This document shows, piece after piece, positions 40,127-50,131 of a DNA stretch of 60,830 bases (the first letter of the stretch is position 1; each line of letters starts with the position of its first letter). Under the pieces are notes generated by a model. That model did no database searches. It saw only the letters and a program-made list of their open reading frames with translations, and was not told the origin of the DNA. A program made the translations under genes and the position numbers. Source of the DNA: Acidimicrobiia bacterium (lineage in GTDB: Bacteria; Actinomycetota; Acidimicrobiia; Actinomarinales; Actinomarinaceae); NCBI GenBank assembly GCA_028376655.1, contig JAONAZ010000006.1, positions 1 through 60,830 of the forward strand. Reading direction: 5' to 3'.

Positions 40127-40192
40127 GAGCGCTTCCCTTGCAAGGAGGAAGTCACAGGTTCAAATCCTGTAGCGCCCACAAGGGTTTTTCAG
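40127..40192 (+). repeat. tRNA 3'-fragment repeat A (tRNA-Ala-like, anticodon loop CTTGCAA) plus adjoining AGGGTTTTTCAG; 5' half absent
   Basis: GAGCGCTTCCCTTGCAAGGAGGAAGTCACAGGTTCAAATCCTGTAGCGCCCACA; no matching GGGCGCT acceptor strand upstream. Confidence 0.85.
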
Positions 40193-40215
40193 ATATTGCC
40201 CTATAAAAATAGCCC

Positions 40216-40248
40216 TGCGACCCGCATACGACCAGCTTTTAGTGTGAT
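40216..40248 (+). repeat. Two 11-bp imperfect tandem repeats plus TTTAGTGTGAT downstream of repeat A
   Basis: TGCGACCCGCA TACGACCAGCT then TTTAGTGTGAT. Confidence 0.55.
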
Positions 40249-40279
40249 TTTATTGAATAAGTTCCCTAAATCCCTCGAT

Positions 40280-40309
40280 TTGACAACTAACACCCTTGTC
40301 GTGTAAATT
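40280..40309 (+). promoter_or_regulatory. Putative promoter TTGACA-N18-TAAATT
   Basis: TTGACAactaacacccttgtcgtgTAAATT, about 11 nt upstream of ATG 40321. Confidence 0.55.
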
Positions 40310-40320
40310 GTTTTGCTTAT

Positions 40321-40656
40321 ATGAATGACAACAAAAAACTCAAAATAATTAAAAATTTAGATAGGGAGAATTTCTATAATAAAATTTTTACTGTCTGGAC
40401 TAGAAAAAAAACAGAACTTCCTAATTGGATGATTTGTTTTTGGTGTGGCAAGAATATTAATCCCAAGAGCTACTTTGATGAAAAAGTAATGTACTTTGAA
40501 ACTTCAAGAGACGGTACTATCTTTGAAAATCCAACTTATGGAAAACATACATTTAATAAGATGTATCAGAATACCTACAGAGTAGAGATGTGTAGTTATT
40601 GTTACTACAATTTGGACATGTTCAATAAAACTGGTCTATGGTTTGAAAATGAATAG
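40321..40656 (+). CDS. Hypothetical protein with two CxxC pairs (zinc-ribbon-like)
   Basis: MICFWCGKNINPKS...VEMCSYCYYNL. Confidence 0.65.
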   Translation: MNDNKKLKIIKNLDRENFYNKIFTVWTRKKTELPNWMICFWCGKNINPKSYFDEKVMYFETSRDGTIFENPTYGKHTFNKMYQNTYRVEMCSYCYYNLDMFNKTGLWFENE

Positions 40657-40718
40657 CCGTACTATAAAATAACACCAATCTTCAAAACAAGTTTTCGGAA
40701 TATTCGTATAATTAAGTT

Positions 40719-42167
40719 ATGTCGTATGAACAAACACTCAAAGCAGTAGATGATATTTTAAGAACTGATGCTGGGTGTGCAACACCAATTGACTACATTG
40801 AACAAACTTCCTGGATCCTCTTTTTAAAATATCTCTCAGATTTAGAGAAAGAACGCATTGATGAGGCAACACTTAAAGGTAACGAGTATAAACCATTATT
40901 CTCTGATGAATTTACCTGGGATACATGGGCGGTACCAAAAAAAGCAGATGGTTCACAAGATATTGTTAACGCCTTAACAGGAGATGATCTTTTAGAATTT
41001 GTAAATTTGAAACTCATACCGTATCTTAAAACTTTCAAAACTGATGCTGAGAACTCAAATACTTTAGAGTATAAAATTGGAGAAGTCTTTTCAGAGATAG
41101 GCAATAGACTACAAAGTGGATACACCCTACGTGATGTCTTAAACAATGTGGATTCTCTTCGTTTCCTCTCCATTGAGGAAAAGCATGAAATGTCACATCT
41201 CTATGAAGAAAAGATAAAAGATATGGGTAATGCTGGAAGATCTGGTGGTGAGTATTACACACCAAGACCTTTGATTCAGTCAATTGTAGAAAAAGTAAAT
41301 CCAAAGATTGGTGACACTGTTTACGACCCAGCTGTTGGTTCTGCAGGATTCTTAGTTGAGGCATTTAAACATATGTCTAAGGATAAATTAAGTGTTGAAG
41401 ATGTAGAGACTTTACAATTTAAAACATTTTATGGCAAAGAGAAGAAATCTTTAGCGTACATTATCGCCATTATGAATATGATTTTACATGGTGTGGATGC
41501 ACCAAATATCTTACATATCAATACGTTGACAGAGAATATCTTAGATGTACAGGACTCTGAGCGACATGACGTCATCTTAGCTAACCCACCATTTGGTGGA
41601 AAAGAGAGAAAAGAAGTCCAGCAAAACTTTCCTATTAAAACTGGTGAAACAGCATATCTCTTTATGCAGCATTTTATTAAGTTACTTAAAGCTGGAGGTA
41701 GAGCAGGTGTAGTAATTAAGAATACATTTTTATCAAATGTTGATAATGCATCAGTATCACTTAGAAAAGAATTACTTGAAACCTGTAATCTTCATACAAT
41801 ACTAGATCTTCCTGGTGGAACATTTCCAGGAGCAGGAGTAAAAACTGTAGTATTGTTCTTTGAAAAAGGTTCTCCAACTAAAGAAATTCAATACTATCAA
41901 CTTAATTTAGATAGAAATATTGGCAAAGGACAGCCTCTGAATTTAGATGATCTTGATGAATTTAGAAATTTAGCTAAGGATTCAAATTCAGAAAATACCT
42001 GGACTCTTGGTATTAAAGATATAAATCAGGAGACTTTAGATTTAGGTGTCGTTAATCCTCATATTGAAGAAGAAGCTTTACCAGATCCGAGTGATATTTT
42101 AAATGAAATTGAGAAACTTGAAAAAGAATCTTCAACACTTCTAAAACAAATTAAAAAATTAATCTAA
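40719..42167 (+). CDS. hsdM: Type I restriction-modification system methyltransferase HsdM
   Basis: GNAGRSGGEYYTPRPLIQSIV, DPAVGSAGFLVEAF, ANPPFGGKER. Confidence 0.96.
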   Translation: MSYEQTLKAVDDILRTDAGCATPIDYIEQTSWILFLKYLSDLEKERIDEATLKGNEYKPLFSDEFTWDTWAVPKKADGSQDIVNALTGDDLLEFVNLKLIPYLKTFKTDAENSNTLEYKIGEVFSEIGNRLQSGYTLRDVLNNVDSLRFLSIEEKHEMSHLYEEKIKDMGNAGRSGGEYYTPRPLIQSIVEKVNPKIGDTVYDPAVGSAGFLVEAFKHMSKDKLSVEDVETLQFKTFYGKEKKSLAYIIAIMNMILHGVDAPNILHINTLTENILDVQDSERHDVILANPPFGGKERKEVQQNFPIKTGETAYLFMQHFIKLLKAGGRAGVVIKNTFLSNVDNASVSLRKELLETCNLHTILDLPGGTFPGAGVKTVVLFFEKGSPTKEIQYYQLNLDRNIGKGQPLNLDDLDEFRNLAKDSNSENTWTLGIKDINQETLDLGVVNPHIEEEALPDPSDILNEIEKLEKESSTLLKQIKKLI

Positions 42168-43288
42168 TGAAATTATACGAAATAGAAAATATTGCAAATA
42201 TAAATTATGGCACGAGAGTAGTAAAAAAAAGAGATTCGGGAACAATATATGATGTATATGGGGGTGGAGGTAAAACATTCAAAGTTGATTCATACAACCG
42301 TGAAAACTGCGTAATAATATCAAGATTTGGGATGTCTGAAAAGTGTGTTCGTAGAGTAGATGGAAAATTTTTTTTAAACGATTCAGGTTTATCTGTTGAA
42401 ACGAAAGATCCAAATGTAGTTATTCAAAAATATATAGATTGGTTTTTATTTTCAAAAATGTTTGATATCTATCTTCTTGGGAGAGGGGCAGCTCAAAAAA
42501 ACTTGGATGTTGATAAATTTAGATTGATCAAAATTCCAGTTCCATCTCTTCATGAACAAGAAAAAATTGTTGAAAGGTTAGATAAGGTTGTTGAAAATAT
42601 AGATAAGTTAACTAATGATGTAACAAAGAATATTGAAAATAGTAAAAATTTATTTTTTAGTTATTTGAATGAAACTTTTAGAGGAGATAGCTCTGGAGAT
42701 TTGATCGAACTAGAAAAACTATCTACATATATTTCAAGAGGGATGCAACCTAAATACACTGATAATTCTAAAACATTAATTGTTAATCAAAGGTGTATAA
42801 GGGACAATCAAATTAACTTTGAAGTCGGTAGGTATCATGACCAAAATATTAAAAAAGTTTCCGATGATAAAAAAATACAAATTGGCGATATCCTAATAAA
42901 TTCAACTGGCGTTGGTACTTTAGGGAGAGTTGCACAAGTGACAGAGTTGCCAAGTAATGATGTAACTGTTGATACCCATGTGACAATATTTCGTCCAAAT
43001 TTTAATATTTTAAGTAAAGAATTTACTAATTGGCTATTTATATATCTAGAGAAACTAATAGAAAAAATGGGAGTCGGGGCATCGGGTCAAACAGAGTTAA
43101 GAAGAGAAGATCTTAAAAATATGAAAATTATAAATCCTCCGAATGAAAAGATTCAACAAGATATTTCGGACAGGCTTAATAAATTAAAAAATCCTTACGA
43201 CAATTATTTGAGACTTAAAGAAGATCTGATTATTAAGTACTCAATGTTAAGAAAATCAATATTAGATAAAGAGTTTTACTATGAATGA
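42167..43288 (+). CDS. hsdS: Type I restriction-modification specificity subunit HsdS
   Basis: Two target-recognition halves with IPVPSLHEQEKIVERLDKVVENIDKL conserved helix; between hsdM and hsdR. Confidence 0.93.
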   Translation: MKLYEIENIANINYGTRVVKKRDSGTIYDVYGGGGKTFKVDSYNRENCVIISRFGMSEKCVRRVDGKFFLNDSGLSVETKDPNVVIQKYIDWFLFSKMFDIYLLGRGAAQKNLDVDKFRLIKIPVPSLHEQEKIVERLDKVVENIDKLTNDVTKNIENSKNLFFSYLNETFRGDSSGDLIELEKLSTYISRGMQPKYTDNSKTLIVNQRCIRDNQINFEVGRYHDQNIKKVSDDKKIQIGDILINSTGVGTLGRVAQVTELPSNDVTVDTHVTIFRPNFNILSKEFTNWLFIYLEKLIEKMGVGASGQTELRREDLKNMKIINPPNEKIQQDISDRLNKLKNPYDNYLRLKEDLIIKYSMLRKSILDKEFYYE

Positions 43289-45590
43289 AGCAGAGACAAG
43301 AGCAGAGTTAATTGATCCAGCATTAAGAGAACTTGGCTGGGTAACTGAAGATAACGTAAAAGTATCAAGAGAGTTCAAAATAAATAATGGAAGAATTCTT
43401 ACTGGTGGAAGAAATACAGATCCAAAAATAGCTGATTACTTGCTCACGGTTAATGATCAAGATCTAGCAGTCATAGAAGCAAAATCAGATGAAAAACCAC
43501 TTAGCGAGGGGGTTCCACAAGCTAAGAAATATGCTCAACTACTGCAAACACGATTCACTTATTCAACCAATGGTAAAGAGATTCTCCAGATTGATATGGA
43601 GACAGGTAAAGAAGAGAAAGTACATAACTACCCAACACCAGAACGACTCTGGGATATGGTCCATGGCAATATTACCGACTGGGAATCTAAATTTAACAAA
43701 GTGTCTTATGAAACCTTCTCTGGAACAAAACCACTTCGTTATTACCAGAAAAACGCTGTAAATAATGTCTTAAAAGCAATTGCAAACGGCGAACAACGAT
43801 TGCTACTTACTCTTGCCACAGGAACTGGTAAAACATACATTGCATTCCAGATTGCATGGAAGCTTTTTAATGCAAGATGGAATAATAGAGGTGCTAAAGA
43901 TCAGAGACCAAGAGTATTGTTTTTAGCTGATAGAAACATCCTTGCTGACCAAGCATATAACTCATTCTCAGCCTTTGCAGAAGATGCATTAGTGAGAATT
44001 AGACCAGGAAAATTGGGTACTTCAGGATCAATATTTTTCACTATCTTTCAGACCTTTATGACAGGTACAGGCGAAGAAACAGATGGTGTTGAAGATTTTG
44101 ATGTAAAACGATATGAAGAGTACCCACCAGAGTTTTTTGATCTCATCATTATTGACGAGTGTCATAGAGGTGGAGCAAAAGATGAATCTAACTGGCGTGC
44201 CATTATGGAGTATTTCGAACCTGCAGTTCAACTTGGTTTAACAGCAACCCCAAGAACAAAAGATAATGCCAATACCTATAAATATTTTGGTAAACCTGTT
44301 TATCAGTACTCACTAAAAGAAGGTATTCAAGATGGTTTCTTAACACCTTATAAAGTACAAAATATTAAAACACAATTTGATAAAGATAATGAAGAGTATA
44401 TTTACCGTCCAGATGACTTGGTTCTTGAGGGAGAAATAGAGGAAGGAAAAGTTTATTTCTCAAAAGACTTCAATAGATCCATAATTATCAAGGCAAGGGA
44501 AAAAGAAAGAGTAAAAAAACTCCTCTCTGAAATTGATCAGAATGAAAAGACACTTGTTTTTTGTGCAACACAGACACATGCTTCTTTAGTAAGAGACTTA
44601 ATCAATAAATATAAAGATTCAGATCATGATGATTACTGTCATAGGGTAACTGCAGATGATGGAGAGATTGGTGAAAAACACCTTCGGAGCTTCCAAGATA
44701 ACGAGAAAACAGTTCCAACTATTTTAACTACATCGCAAAAGCTCTCCACTGGTGTTGATGCTAGAAATGTGAGAAATATTGTGTTATTTAGACCTGTTGG
44801 ATCAATGATTGAGTTCAAACAGATTATTGGTAGAGGAACACGACTCTTTGATAAAAAGGATTACTTTACGGTATATGACTTTGAAGATGTTTACTTAAAA
44901 TTCTTTGATGTGGAGTGGGATGGTGAATCTATTGATCCAGATCCTCCTTCTGAACCTAAAGAGCCAAAAGAACCTCGTGAGCCAAGAGAACCTCGAGGGT
45001 CTAGAGAGAAAGTCATCATTGAGCTGAGCGATGGTCGAGAAAGAGAAATTACTCATACTACAAAAACATTCTTTTTTGGTAATGAAGGACAGACACTGAC
45101 TGCACAACAATTTATTGAGGAACTATACAACACTTGTATGTTGCCAGAGATATTTGAATCAGAAGATAAATTAAGAGAGTTATGGTCGCTCCCCTCGACG
45201 AGAAAAGCTTTACTTAAAAGCCTAGAAACTGCTGGCTTTAGTTATGAAGACTTAAAAGAGATTCAGAAAATCATTGACGCTGAGAAATCAGACATTTTTG
45301 ATGTATTAGAGTTTGTTGCTTTTGCAAAGAAACCAATAACCAGAATGGAGAGAATTGAAAGCTCAGAGAAAATGCTTGAAAATGAATTTGGTGAGGCACA
45401 AATGCAATTTATCAGTTTTGTACTTGAAGAATATGAAAATGAAGGAATCACAGTTCTTGATGACGAGAAACTTCCTATATTGCTAGAGCTAAAGTACCAA
45501 TCTATTGAAAATGCAAAAAGTATTCTTGGAGACCTAGCAACAGCTAGAAATGTATTTTTAGACTTTCAAAAAGTTTTATATTTAATTTAA
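43281..45590 (+). CDS. hsdR: Type I restriction enzyme endonuclease/translocase subunit HsdR
   Basis: NDQDLAVIEAKSDEK (nuclease), LATGTGKTYIAFQI, IIDECHRGG, IIGRGTRLF; EPKEPKEPREPREPRG linker. Confidence 0.95.
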   Translation: MNEAETRAELIDPALRELGWVTEDNVKVSREFKINNGRILTGGRNTDPKIADYLLTVNDQDLAVIEAKSDEKPLSEGVPQAKKYAQLLQTRFTYSTNGKEILQIDMETGKEEKVHNYPTPERLWDMVHGNITDWESKFNKVSYETFSGTKPLRYYQKNAVNNVLKAIANGEQRLLLTLATGTGKTYIAFQIAWKLFNARWNNRGAKDQRPRVLFLADRNILADQAYNSFSAFAEDALVRIRPGKLGTSGSIFFTIFQTFMTGTGEETDGVEDFDVKRYEEYPPEFFDLIIIDECHRGGAKDESNWRAIMEYFEPAVQLGLTATPRTKDNANTYKYFGKPVYQYSLKEGIQDGFLTPYKVQNIKTQFDKDNEEYIYRPDDLVLEGEIEEGKVYFSKDFNRSIIIKAREKERVKKLLSEIDQNEKTLVFCATQTHASLVRDLINKYKDSDHDDYCHRVTADDGEIGEKHLRSFQDNEKTVPTILTTSQKLSTGVDARNVRNIVLFRPVGSMIEFKQIIGRGTRLFDKKDYFTVYDFEDVYLKFFDVEWDGESIDPDPPSEPKEPKEPREPREPRGSREKVIIELSDGREREITHTTKTFFFGNEGQTLTAQQFIEELYNTCMLPEIFESEDKLRELWSLPSTRKALLKSLETAGFSYEDLKEIQKIIDAEKSDIFDVLEFVAFAKKPITRMERIESSEKMLENEFGEAQMQFISFVLEEYENEGITVLDDEKLPILLELKYQSIENAKSILGDLATARNVFLDFQKVLYLI

Positions 45591-45594
45591 ATAC

Positions 45595-45768
45595 TTAATT
45601 ATTAATTTTTTGAATTTCTGCTTTTAATTCATCAATAAAACCCCTAAAAGTTTCTTCTTCTAGATTTGCTAGTTTCTCTGCAAATTCTAATGTAAAACTT
45701 GCAGTCATCTTATTAATACCCTTTTTATTAGTAAAGGTGCTAAAGAACAATTGTTTTTTATCTACCAT
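45595..45768 (-). CDS. Hypothetical 57-aa protein
   Basis: MVDKKQLFFSTFTNKKGINKMTASFTLEFAEKLANLEEETFRGFIDELKAEIQKINN* fills the gap after hsdR. Confidence 0.4.
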   Translation of the reverse strand: MVDKKQLFFSTFTNKKGINKMTASFTLEFAEKLANLEEETFRGFIDELKAEIQKINN

Positions 45769-45835
45769 ATTCAATTTTACTTGATTTGTACTAAAAAAGT
45801 TCGTAAATGAAAGATGGAAATGTTAGATTTATTAA

Positions 45836-46444
45836 ATGAGCGAAAATGAAATATCAGATGAGGTATTAAAAGCAATCAATGCATGGAAAATTTCCCTATT
45901 AGATTTAACAGGTAGAAATCAATTGCTTTTTCTTAAAGATTATAAATATCAGATTGATCTGGATAAATTAAATGATGCTGAAGGAAATAATTTTGACATT
46001 AAAAGGTTTACCCAAGAATTATTAAGTAACAGTAATAATGATCAATTTGAGATTGCACCTATAGATTTTTTTACAAATGACAATACAGAGGATATGCCTG
46101 AACAAAATATTAAGAATGTAGGTGAAGTAGAAAATCAAGAATCAGAAGATTTACATTTAAATAATATTTTGCAAAAATTAAATGAATATGCTTTAGATAA
46201 AAAGATTTTTGATGAGGAGATAATTAAGAAAGCATTCTCTGAAGCATTAAAAATTTTTGAAGACTTAGGATATTCGGATGATATAGAAAAATGGGATGAA
46301 GAAGCTTTGCCCAACTTAATAGAAGAAACGAAAAGGATTCTTAATGACTCAACAAGTAAAAATAACCAAAATCCAGAAAAAAGTATTTCAGATCTAGAAG
46401 GTGTAACAAATTTATTAAATAAATTGAGAGATAATGACAATTAA
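45836..46444 (+). CDS. DUF4011-like N-terminal domain protein
   Basis: VLKAINAWKISLLDLTGRNQLLFLKDYK resembles the DUF4011 start (W...LLDLT.RN.LL.F); overlaps the next gene by 11 nt. Confidence 0.65.
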   Translation: MSENEISDEVLKAINAWKISLLDLTGRNQLLFLKDYKYQIDLDKLNDAEGNNFDIKRFTQELLSNSNNDQFEIAPIDFFTNDNTEDMPEQNIKNVGEVENQESEDLHLNNILQKLNEYALDKKIFDEEIIKKAFSEALKIFEDLGYSDDIEKWDEEALPNLIEETKRILNDSTSKNNQNPEKSISDLEGVTNLLNKLRDNDN

Positions 46445-49400
46445 TTCTTCACAAAATGAAGATGTCGCTAAGAAGGCTCAAGATACTCTTGATCAAAAAA
46501 AACAAAATTTTGAAAAAAGCCTCAATACTCAAATAAGAAAAGAAAAATCTGCAAATGAAGAAAAAGGTATATCTATTATTAAATTTGCTAAATTTTCTGC
46601 AACATGGAATGTAGATAATAAACAACCTAAAGCTCCTGTTTTCTTAGCTGATGTAACAATCAGAAAATCGGGAAAACATTTTCTTAATATCTCAAATGAA
46701 TTTGAAATAAATAATGTACTTATTCAGTATTTCAAAAATGAGCGAAAAATAGAACCATCACCAAAAATAACTGAATTAATGAAAAACCCAGTCAAATTAG
46801 ATGAAATGAGTGAAGTCATTAAAACTTTAAAGAAATATTACTTAAATGAAGGTATTCATGGGTTCGAAATTACTGATATGAATTTTATTGGTTGCTTTGA
46901 TTACTCTACACAGGCAATGGTCAAAGATCTGGAATCAGAAGAATTTCAGAATTTAGTGATGGAACATGAGCTAGGTGAGGCTATAGCTACTGCAGATTTT
47001 GACAAGATTGATAAAAAGATCATAGATCAATACAAAATTAATGATAAAGATGTTTATGAAGAAATTGATACTCTTAAGCCATCAAAAGAATTTATTATCT
47101 TAGATGCAGACTCATCTCAACATTCTGCAGTATTAGCAGCTGGTAAAGATCTGCACCTAATAATAAAAGGGCCTCCAGGAACAGGGAAAAGTCAAACGAT
47201 TGCAAACATGATCAGTTACTGTGCATCACTGGATCCGCCAAAAAAGATATTATTTGTTTCTGAAAAACGAGCAGCAATAGATGCTGTTAAAAAGAGGCTG
47301 GATGAAAAAGAATTAGGGTTTTTAACTCTCGATGTTTTCGAAGGACTAAAACCTAAAAATAAAAGAGCGCTTTATGAAGAGCTTAAAAATGATTTAGAAA
47401 ATACAACTCAAATAACTACTTCTGTTCTTGAGGCACAAAATCTAGATAGAGAACTTCCAATCATTAGAAAAAAACTGATTTCTTTTAAAGACGATATAAG
47501 TAATCAAACTTACTCGGAGTTATCGTCATTTACAGTAGACGCGTTAGAAGAACAGAGTATAGATTCAGCTCTTGAAGAATATTATTTTTTGCTTTCCAGA
47601 ATTAAAGACAAATCCTTAATAACTTTTCTTGAAGAATTAAAAGATAAAGATTCTCTAACTTCTATTAACGAAACAGATCTTAATTTGATAAAAAAAGCCA
47701 TATCTGACAAAAATAAAATTGTCGTTTCTAATATTAAGGATCTTTCTGTAATTGAAAACAAAATCTTAGCAAACGATGACTTTAAAAATATTGAAAGTAT
47801 TCAGAACCTTATAGAAGCTTTTCAAAATATTGTGCAGCTAAACGATGAGGCCAATCAAAAAAAATTTGCTGAGCTTAGTCACCTATTCGAAATGAAAATA
47901 GATAACTTTAAGAGCATCCAAGAACTTACAGAGATAGCACAAAATATAAATAATGTTTTAGATGTTTGCAACTCAGAAGTATTTTCTATAGATGTGGAAA
48001 CAATTACTCACAAAATAGGAAGACTTGAACAAATAAAAAATAAAAATAATCAAGAAAAAATAAAGCTATTAAACAAAGAACTAGATAACTCAATAAAGCC
48101 CTATCTACTCAGAAGATTCTTTTCACTAAAAAAGAAAAGAATTGAAGCTATAAAAAATATAGCTACAGCAAAAAATATTCTAAGTAAATATGATTTAGAT
48201 TATTCCAAAATTGAAGATTTCAACTATATTTTTTCTGAAATAAGTAAAAAATTTAACTCTCTTGAGGAAAATAAATCACTTATCGAAGAATATACTAAAT
48301 ATAAGTTCAATGAAATTGAAACTATAAAAGAAATTACAACAGAATTTGAACAACTTTTAGAAAATACCCTTCTCGAAGAGTCATTAAATATCGCAGCAAT
48401 AAATCACAATGTAGCCAAGCATAATTTAGATAAATATTTTGAAATGTTCTATACGTGCAACAATGAAGATCTTGATATCTTCCTAAAAACACTAATTTTT
48501 AAATTAAGACTAAATCAAGTCTTGTCAACAATAGATACGAATACTCAAAATAGAAATGAATTGTTAAGAAAATTTTCAAAATTGGACAGCGATGACAGAA
48601 TGAGTGCCAATATAAAATATATTAAGAAAAAATATCGAGATAAAATTAATCACTCAGTTATAAAATATGATTCTCAATATCAAAAAATTAGAAGGGAGGC
48701 TAACAGAAAAAGAGGTCAAGCAAATATTAGGACAATTCTAGACAAAGCACCTGATTTGATGTTAGATGTTAAACCGTGTTGGATTATGTCACCACTAGTT
48801 GCTTCCCAAGTTCTACCTAGAAAGCAGATGTTTGATATTGTTATTTTTGATGAATCAAGCCAAGTTACTCCTCAAGCTGCAGTAACTGCAATTGCCAGAG
48901 GGAAAAAATTAATACTTGCAGGCGATGAAAAACAATTAGCTCCTACAAACTTTTTTCAATCAGAAATATCAGAGGACGTTGATACAGATATTACAGACTT
49001 TGAATCTATCCTCAATCTTGTAGATGCACTAATACCACCACTTGGAAATAGAAAACTGGAGTTTCACTATAGGAGTAGAGATGAAAGACTTATTTCGGTA
49101 TCAAATATTTTCATGAAATATAATCTAAATACTGTCCCTAGTGTGGTTGACATAAATGCAGTGGACTTTATAAAAGTGGATACAGAAAAGCCCTCAACAC
49201 AGGGTACAAATCCTGATGAAGTAGTCAGGGTATGTGAAGCAATTTCACAACATATGAAAGAAAATAAATCAAAATCTTTAGTGGTGATTGCGTTCGGAGT
49301 AAATCATCAAAAGCAAATTGAAGAATTATTTTTTAAGGAATATGAAAATGAACCACATATCAAGGAGTTCATAGATGATTGGGAAGAATCAGTAGAACCA

Positions 49401-50090
49401 TTTAGAATTAAAAATTTAGAAACTGTACAAGGTGATGAGAGAGACCATGTAATTCTTTCAGTTGGATACGGTAAAGGAGAAAATGGACGAATTGCTTATA
49501 GATTTGGACCAATTAATCAAAAAGGCGGTGATAGAAGACTAAATGTAGCTGCCAGTAGATCAAAAGAAAAAATGACCATTGTCTCAACAATTTCTTATCA
49601 AGAGTTAGATGACAGGAAGCTCTCAAGTGAAGGACCAAAAATGTTCAAAGGTTTACTACAGTATTTTGAACTTGAAGCACAGGCTGAAGAAAAAGATAAG
49701 GGACTTGCTGGTTTGCAAGCTTTTGGAAACTTTCAGTTAGATAAACCACAACTTAATCAAATTGAAGAACAAGTACTTAAGAGTATTGAACAACTGGGAT
49801 TTATTGTTACTCCACAATTTGGAGTTTCAGGATATTATATTGATTTTGTAGTGGCTCATCCTAGTAGACCGGGGAAATGGCTTCTTGCTGTTGAATTTGA
49901 CGGAGCAAGATATCATTCTTCGAATACTGCTCGAGATAGAGATAGGCTTCGACAAAACAACTTGGAAAATCTTGGATGGAAATTCTTTAGAATTTGGTCA
50001 ACAGACTGGTTTAATAACAAACGTCAAGTTCTTGAAGATCTTGAGAATGCTTTAAATGAAGAGTTTGCCAAATTACCTAAAAATGACTGA
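46434..50090 (+). CDS. Large SF1 (COG1112-like) helicase with C-terminal Vsr/MTES_1575-like nuclease domain
   Basis: IIKGPPGTGKSQTIANMI, IFDESSQVTPQAAVTAI, LAGDEKQLAPTNFF, ETVQGDERDHVILSVGYG, C-term GYYIDFVVAHPSRPGKWLLAVEFDGARYHSSNTARDRDRLRQNNLENLGWKFFRIWSTDWF. Confidence 0.9.
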   Translation: MTINSSQNEDVAKKAQDTLDQKKQNFEKSLNTQIRKEKSANEEKGISIIKFAKFSATWNVDNKQPKAPVFLADVTIRKSGKHFLNISNEFEINNVLIQYFKNERKIEPSPKITELMKNPVKLDEMSEVIKTLKKYYLNEGIHGFEITDMNFIGCFDYSTQAMVKDLESEEFQNLVMEHELGEAIATADFDKIDKKIIDQYKINDKDVYEEIDTLKPSKEFIILDADSSQHSAVLAAGKDLHLIIKGPPGTGKSQTIANMISYCASLDPPKKILFVSEKRAAIDAVKKRLDEKELGFLTLDVFEGLKPKNKRALYEELKNDLENTTQITTSVLEAQNLDRELPIIRKKLISFKDDISNQTYSELSSFTVDALEEQSIDSALEEYYFLLSRIKDKSLITFLEELKDKDSLTSINETDLNLIKKAISDKNKIVVSNIKDLSVIENKILANDDFKNIESIQNLIEAFQNIVQLNDEANQKKFAELSHLFEMKIDNFKSIQELTEIAQNINNVLDVCNSEVFSIDVETITHKIGRLEQIKNKNNQEKIKLLNKELDNSIKPYLLRRFFSLKKKRIEAIKNIATAKNILSKYDLDYSKIEDFNYIFSEISKKFNSLEENKSLIEEYTKYKFNEIETIKEITTEFEQLLENTLLEESLNIAAINHNVAKHNLDKYFEMFYTCNNEDLDIFLKTLIFKLRLNQVLSTIDTNTQNRNELLRKFSKLDSDDRMSANIKYIKKKYRDKINHSVIKYDSQYQKIRREANRKRGQANIRTILDKAPDLMLDVKPCWIMSPLVASQVLPRKQMFDIVIFDESSQVTPQAAVTAIARGKKLILAGDEKQLAPTNFFQSEISEDVDTDITDFESILNLVDALIPPLGNRKLEFHYRSRDERLISVSNIFMKYNLNTVPSVVDINAVDFIKVDTEKPSTQGTNPDEVVRVCEAISQHMKENKSKSLVVIAFGVNHQKQIEELFFKEYENEPHIKEFIDDWEESVEPFRIKNLETVQGDERDHVILSVGYGKGENGRIAYRFGPINQKGGDRRLNVAASRSKEKMTIVSTISYQELDDRKLSSEGPKMFKGLLQYFELEAQAEEKDKGLAGLQAFGNFQLDKPQLNQIEEQVLKSIEQLGFIVTPQFGVSGYYIDFVVAHPSRPGKWLLAVEFDGARYHSSNTARDRDRLRQNNLENLGWKFFRIWSTDWFNNKRQVLEDLENALNEEFAKLPKND

Positions 50091-50131
50091 GTGACTTTTC
50101 AGCTCTAAACTTTATTAATTTGATTCATACT

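Noticed and set aside
40081-40180. Complete tRNA-Ala gene at repeat A
   Set aside because: The 3' half folds well, but there is no GGGCGCT acceptor strand and the D-arm is degraded; treated as a fragment.
44935-45000. EPKEPKEPREPREPRG repeat in HsdR as a novel module
   Set aside because: Short low-complexity linker between translocase and C-terminal domains; ordinary for this type of protein.
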